Source of the DNA: Helcococcus ovis
Lineage (GTDB): Bacteria > Bacillota > Clostridia > Tissierellales > Peptoniphilaceae
Length of the DNA: 64,000 nucleotides
Reading direction: 5' to 3'
NCBI RefSeq assembly: GCF_004524775.2
Contig: NZ_CP119081.1
Span: 868,001-932,000 of the forward strand
Positions 63,016 to 64,000 of the stretch are shown one piece after another. Numbering within the stretch: the stretch's first letter is position 1; the number at the start of each line of letters is the position of its first letter. The notes below the pieces were generated by a model that saw nothing but the letters and a program-made list of their open reading frames with translations, had not been told where the DNA came from and did not search any database. The position numbers and the translations under genes were made by a program.

Positions 63016-63927
63016 TTATTCAAATTCTTTAATTATACCTTTGTACCATATAGGTACTGTTAGAGACAAATTTGCTAACCATTCCATTTGTTTTTTTATC
63101 ATATAGTATGCCATATCAATTTCTTCCTGCCCATAATTTAAAGCCCATGGAAGCTGTGATATCATGGCTTCAACAGAATAAAATTTTAATATTTCAAAAA
63201 AAATTTCAGGAACCTTATTATTAAAATAAGAATTTATAAGTCCTGTTTCAAAATAAGAATTTCCCATGACGTTCCATCTAAATGGTTTTAGATCATCATA
63301 TGGATCTGCAATAGTTGATTTTTCAAAATCTATTATCCCTATTTTCTTATCGTATATAATCATATTTCCTAAATGAAAATCACCATGAGAAAATTTTAAT
63401 GGTCTATTTTGCATAAGATAAATATTATTTTTATAATATTCAATTAATTTATCTAAGTGTTTTATCTTATATTTACAATTCAATATATTATTAATTTTAA
63501 TTTCTGCTTTTACGTCATATCTATCTTTCCATGAAATATCAGGTCTTTTAATCTTAATTTGATGAAGTTTTTTAAGTATTTTCCCCGCTTGGATACCTAG
63601 TCTATATGCTTCTTTATCATCAACTTTTTTTATATAATCAAGTCCCTCCTCTCCAGGTAAATATGTTAGTAACATAAACAGCGTACCGTCTTCAAGATAA
63701 CCAAAATCTACAGCTTTTGTAGTATTAATATTAAGTTTAGATACTTTTTTCAAGATATTAAATTGTCTTTTTCTTTCCAAAAAATAATCCGCATTTGTTA
63801 ATCGCAAAATAAATTTTTCAGAATTTGATGAAGTTAAGATAAATTTCCTATCCTTTGACCATCCTTTAAGAAGTTCTTCGGAGGATATTATGCCATGTCG
63901 CAAATATAATTTTTCAAGTTCTTTCAT
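63016..63927 (-). CDS. Aminoglycoside phosphotransferase-fold kinase
   Basis: The 303 residues have the APH/choline-kinase catalytic loop FSHGDFHLGNMI near 182-193 and the metal-binding IIDFEKS near 201-207, plus an N-terminal ATP-binding lobe. Such kinases phosphorylate many small molecules, including choline, sugars and macrolides. Nothing here points to antibiotic resistance and no mobile DNA is near. GGGAGG precedes the ATG. The last 73 bases of the window upstream hold only AT-rich sequence with a possible promoter. Confidence 0.82.
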   Translation of the reverse strand: MKELEKLYLRHGIISSEELLKGWSKDRKFILTSSNSEKFILRLTNADYFLERKRQFNILKKVSKLNINTTKAVDFGYLEDGTLFMLLTYLPGEEGLDYIKKVDDKEAYRLGIQAGKILKKLHQIKIKRPDISWKDRYDVKAEIKINNILNCKYKIKHLDKLIEYYKNNIYLMQNRPLKFSHGDFHLGNMIIYDKKIGIIDFEKSTIADPYDDLKPFRWNVMGNSYFETGLINSYFNNKVPEIFFEILKFYSVEAMISQLPWALNYGQEEIDMAYYMIKKQMEWLANLSLTVPIWYKGIIKEFE

Positions 63928-64000
63928 AATAATTCCTCCCTTAAATAAATTTATATATACATTATCACAAATTGATAAAATAATAAATAGTTTTTTATTG

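Noticed and set aside
63016-63927. Aminoglycoside resistance gene
   Set aside because: Only the general APH fold motifs are present. There is no mobile context and no similarity I recognise to a known resistance enzyme.

Overview
This AT-rich window (roughly 70% A+T by eye) comes from a low-GC Gram-positive bacterium. The evidence is a PolC-type replicase, the rpsB-tsf-pyrH-frr and rimP-nusA-ylxR-infB-rbfA order, a CBS-domain family II pyrophosphatase, a GlgC/GlgD pair and lipoprotein-type ABC importers. The style suggests an anaerobic Tissierellia/Peptoniphilaceae-like organism; that placement is inference only.

Layout. (1) Positions 1-16.5 kb, all minus strand, hold a translation/envelope block read from rpsB down through tsf, pyrH, frr, uppS, cdsA, rseP, polC, rimP, nusA, rnpM (ylxR), infB, rbfA, nrnA and truB to the first codons of a probable ribF. 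Strong promoters lie before rpsB and rimP. (2) 16.5-17.7 kb holds two small envelope-type proteins (DUF948-like, YtxH) and a free-standing structured RNA that resembles 6S RNA. (3) 17.7-26.9 kb holds the centrepiece: a 7.9-kb composite transposon inserted in the start of the NAD kinase gene. Two 1945-bp IS1634-like elements in the same orientation, identical in their translated transposases, flank a tetA(P)-tetB(P) tetracycline-resistance operon with its promoter and attenuator-like leader. The transposon is bounded by a 395-bp direct repeat of chromosomal DNA. That repeat restores a complete nadK with promoter on the right and leaves the divergent RNA gene with its promoter intact on the left. 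(4) 27-30.2 kb is an FHA-FtsW/RodA-PBP wall-synthesis operon. (5) 30.3-43.4 kb is a glycogen operon read as ppaC-glgB-glgC-glgD-glgA-glgP-like-pulA-pgm; the phosphorylase is strongly divergent at its cofactor site. (6) 44-52.7 kb holds a lactose/cellobiose-type PTS (IIC, IIA, IIB, two small accessory proteins), its PRD regulator with a visible promoter/operator/cre arrangement, a GH123-like glycosidase and an ABC-2 exporter. (7) 53-56.8 kb holds a GlsB-like protein, a 5'-nucleotidase-like phosphoesterase, gpmA and a secreted repeat protein. (8) 57-62.3 kb is a MalFGK/Ugp-type ABC importer with an RNase J-like metallo-beta-lactamase-fold hydrolase embedded between permease and binding-protein genes. 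(9) 62.5-64 kb holds a soluble single-PASTA protein and an APH-fold phosphotransferase.

How they work together. Glycogen genes are grouped with the pyrophosphatase that pulls ADP-glucose synthesis forward, and with the debranching and phosphoglucomutase functions needed to re-enter glycolysis. The PTS and ABC importers would feed sugars into the same pool. The tet transposon is the clearest acquired DNA. No rRNA, tRNA or CRISPR array was recognised.
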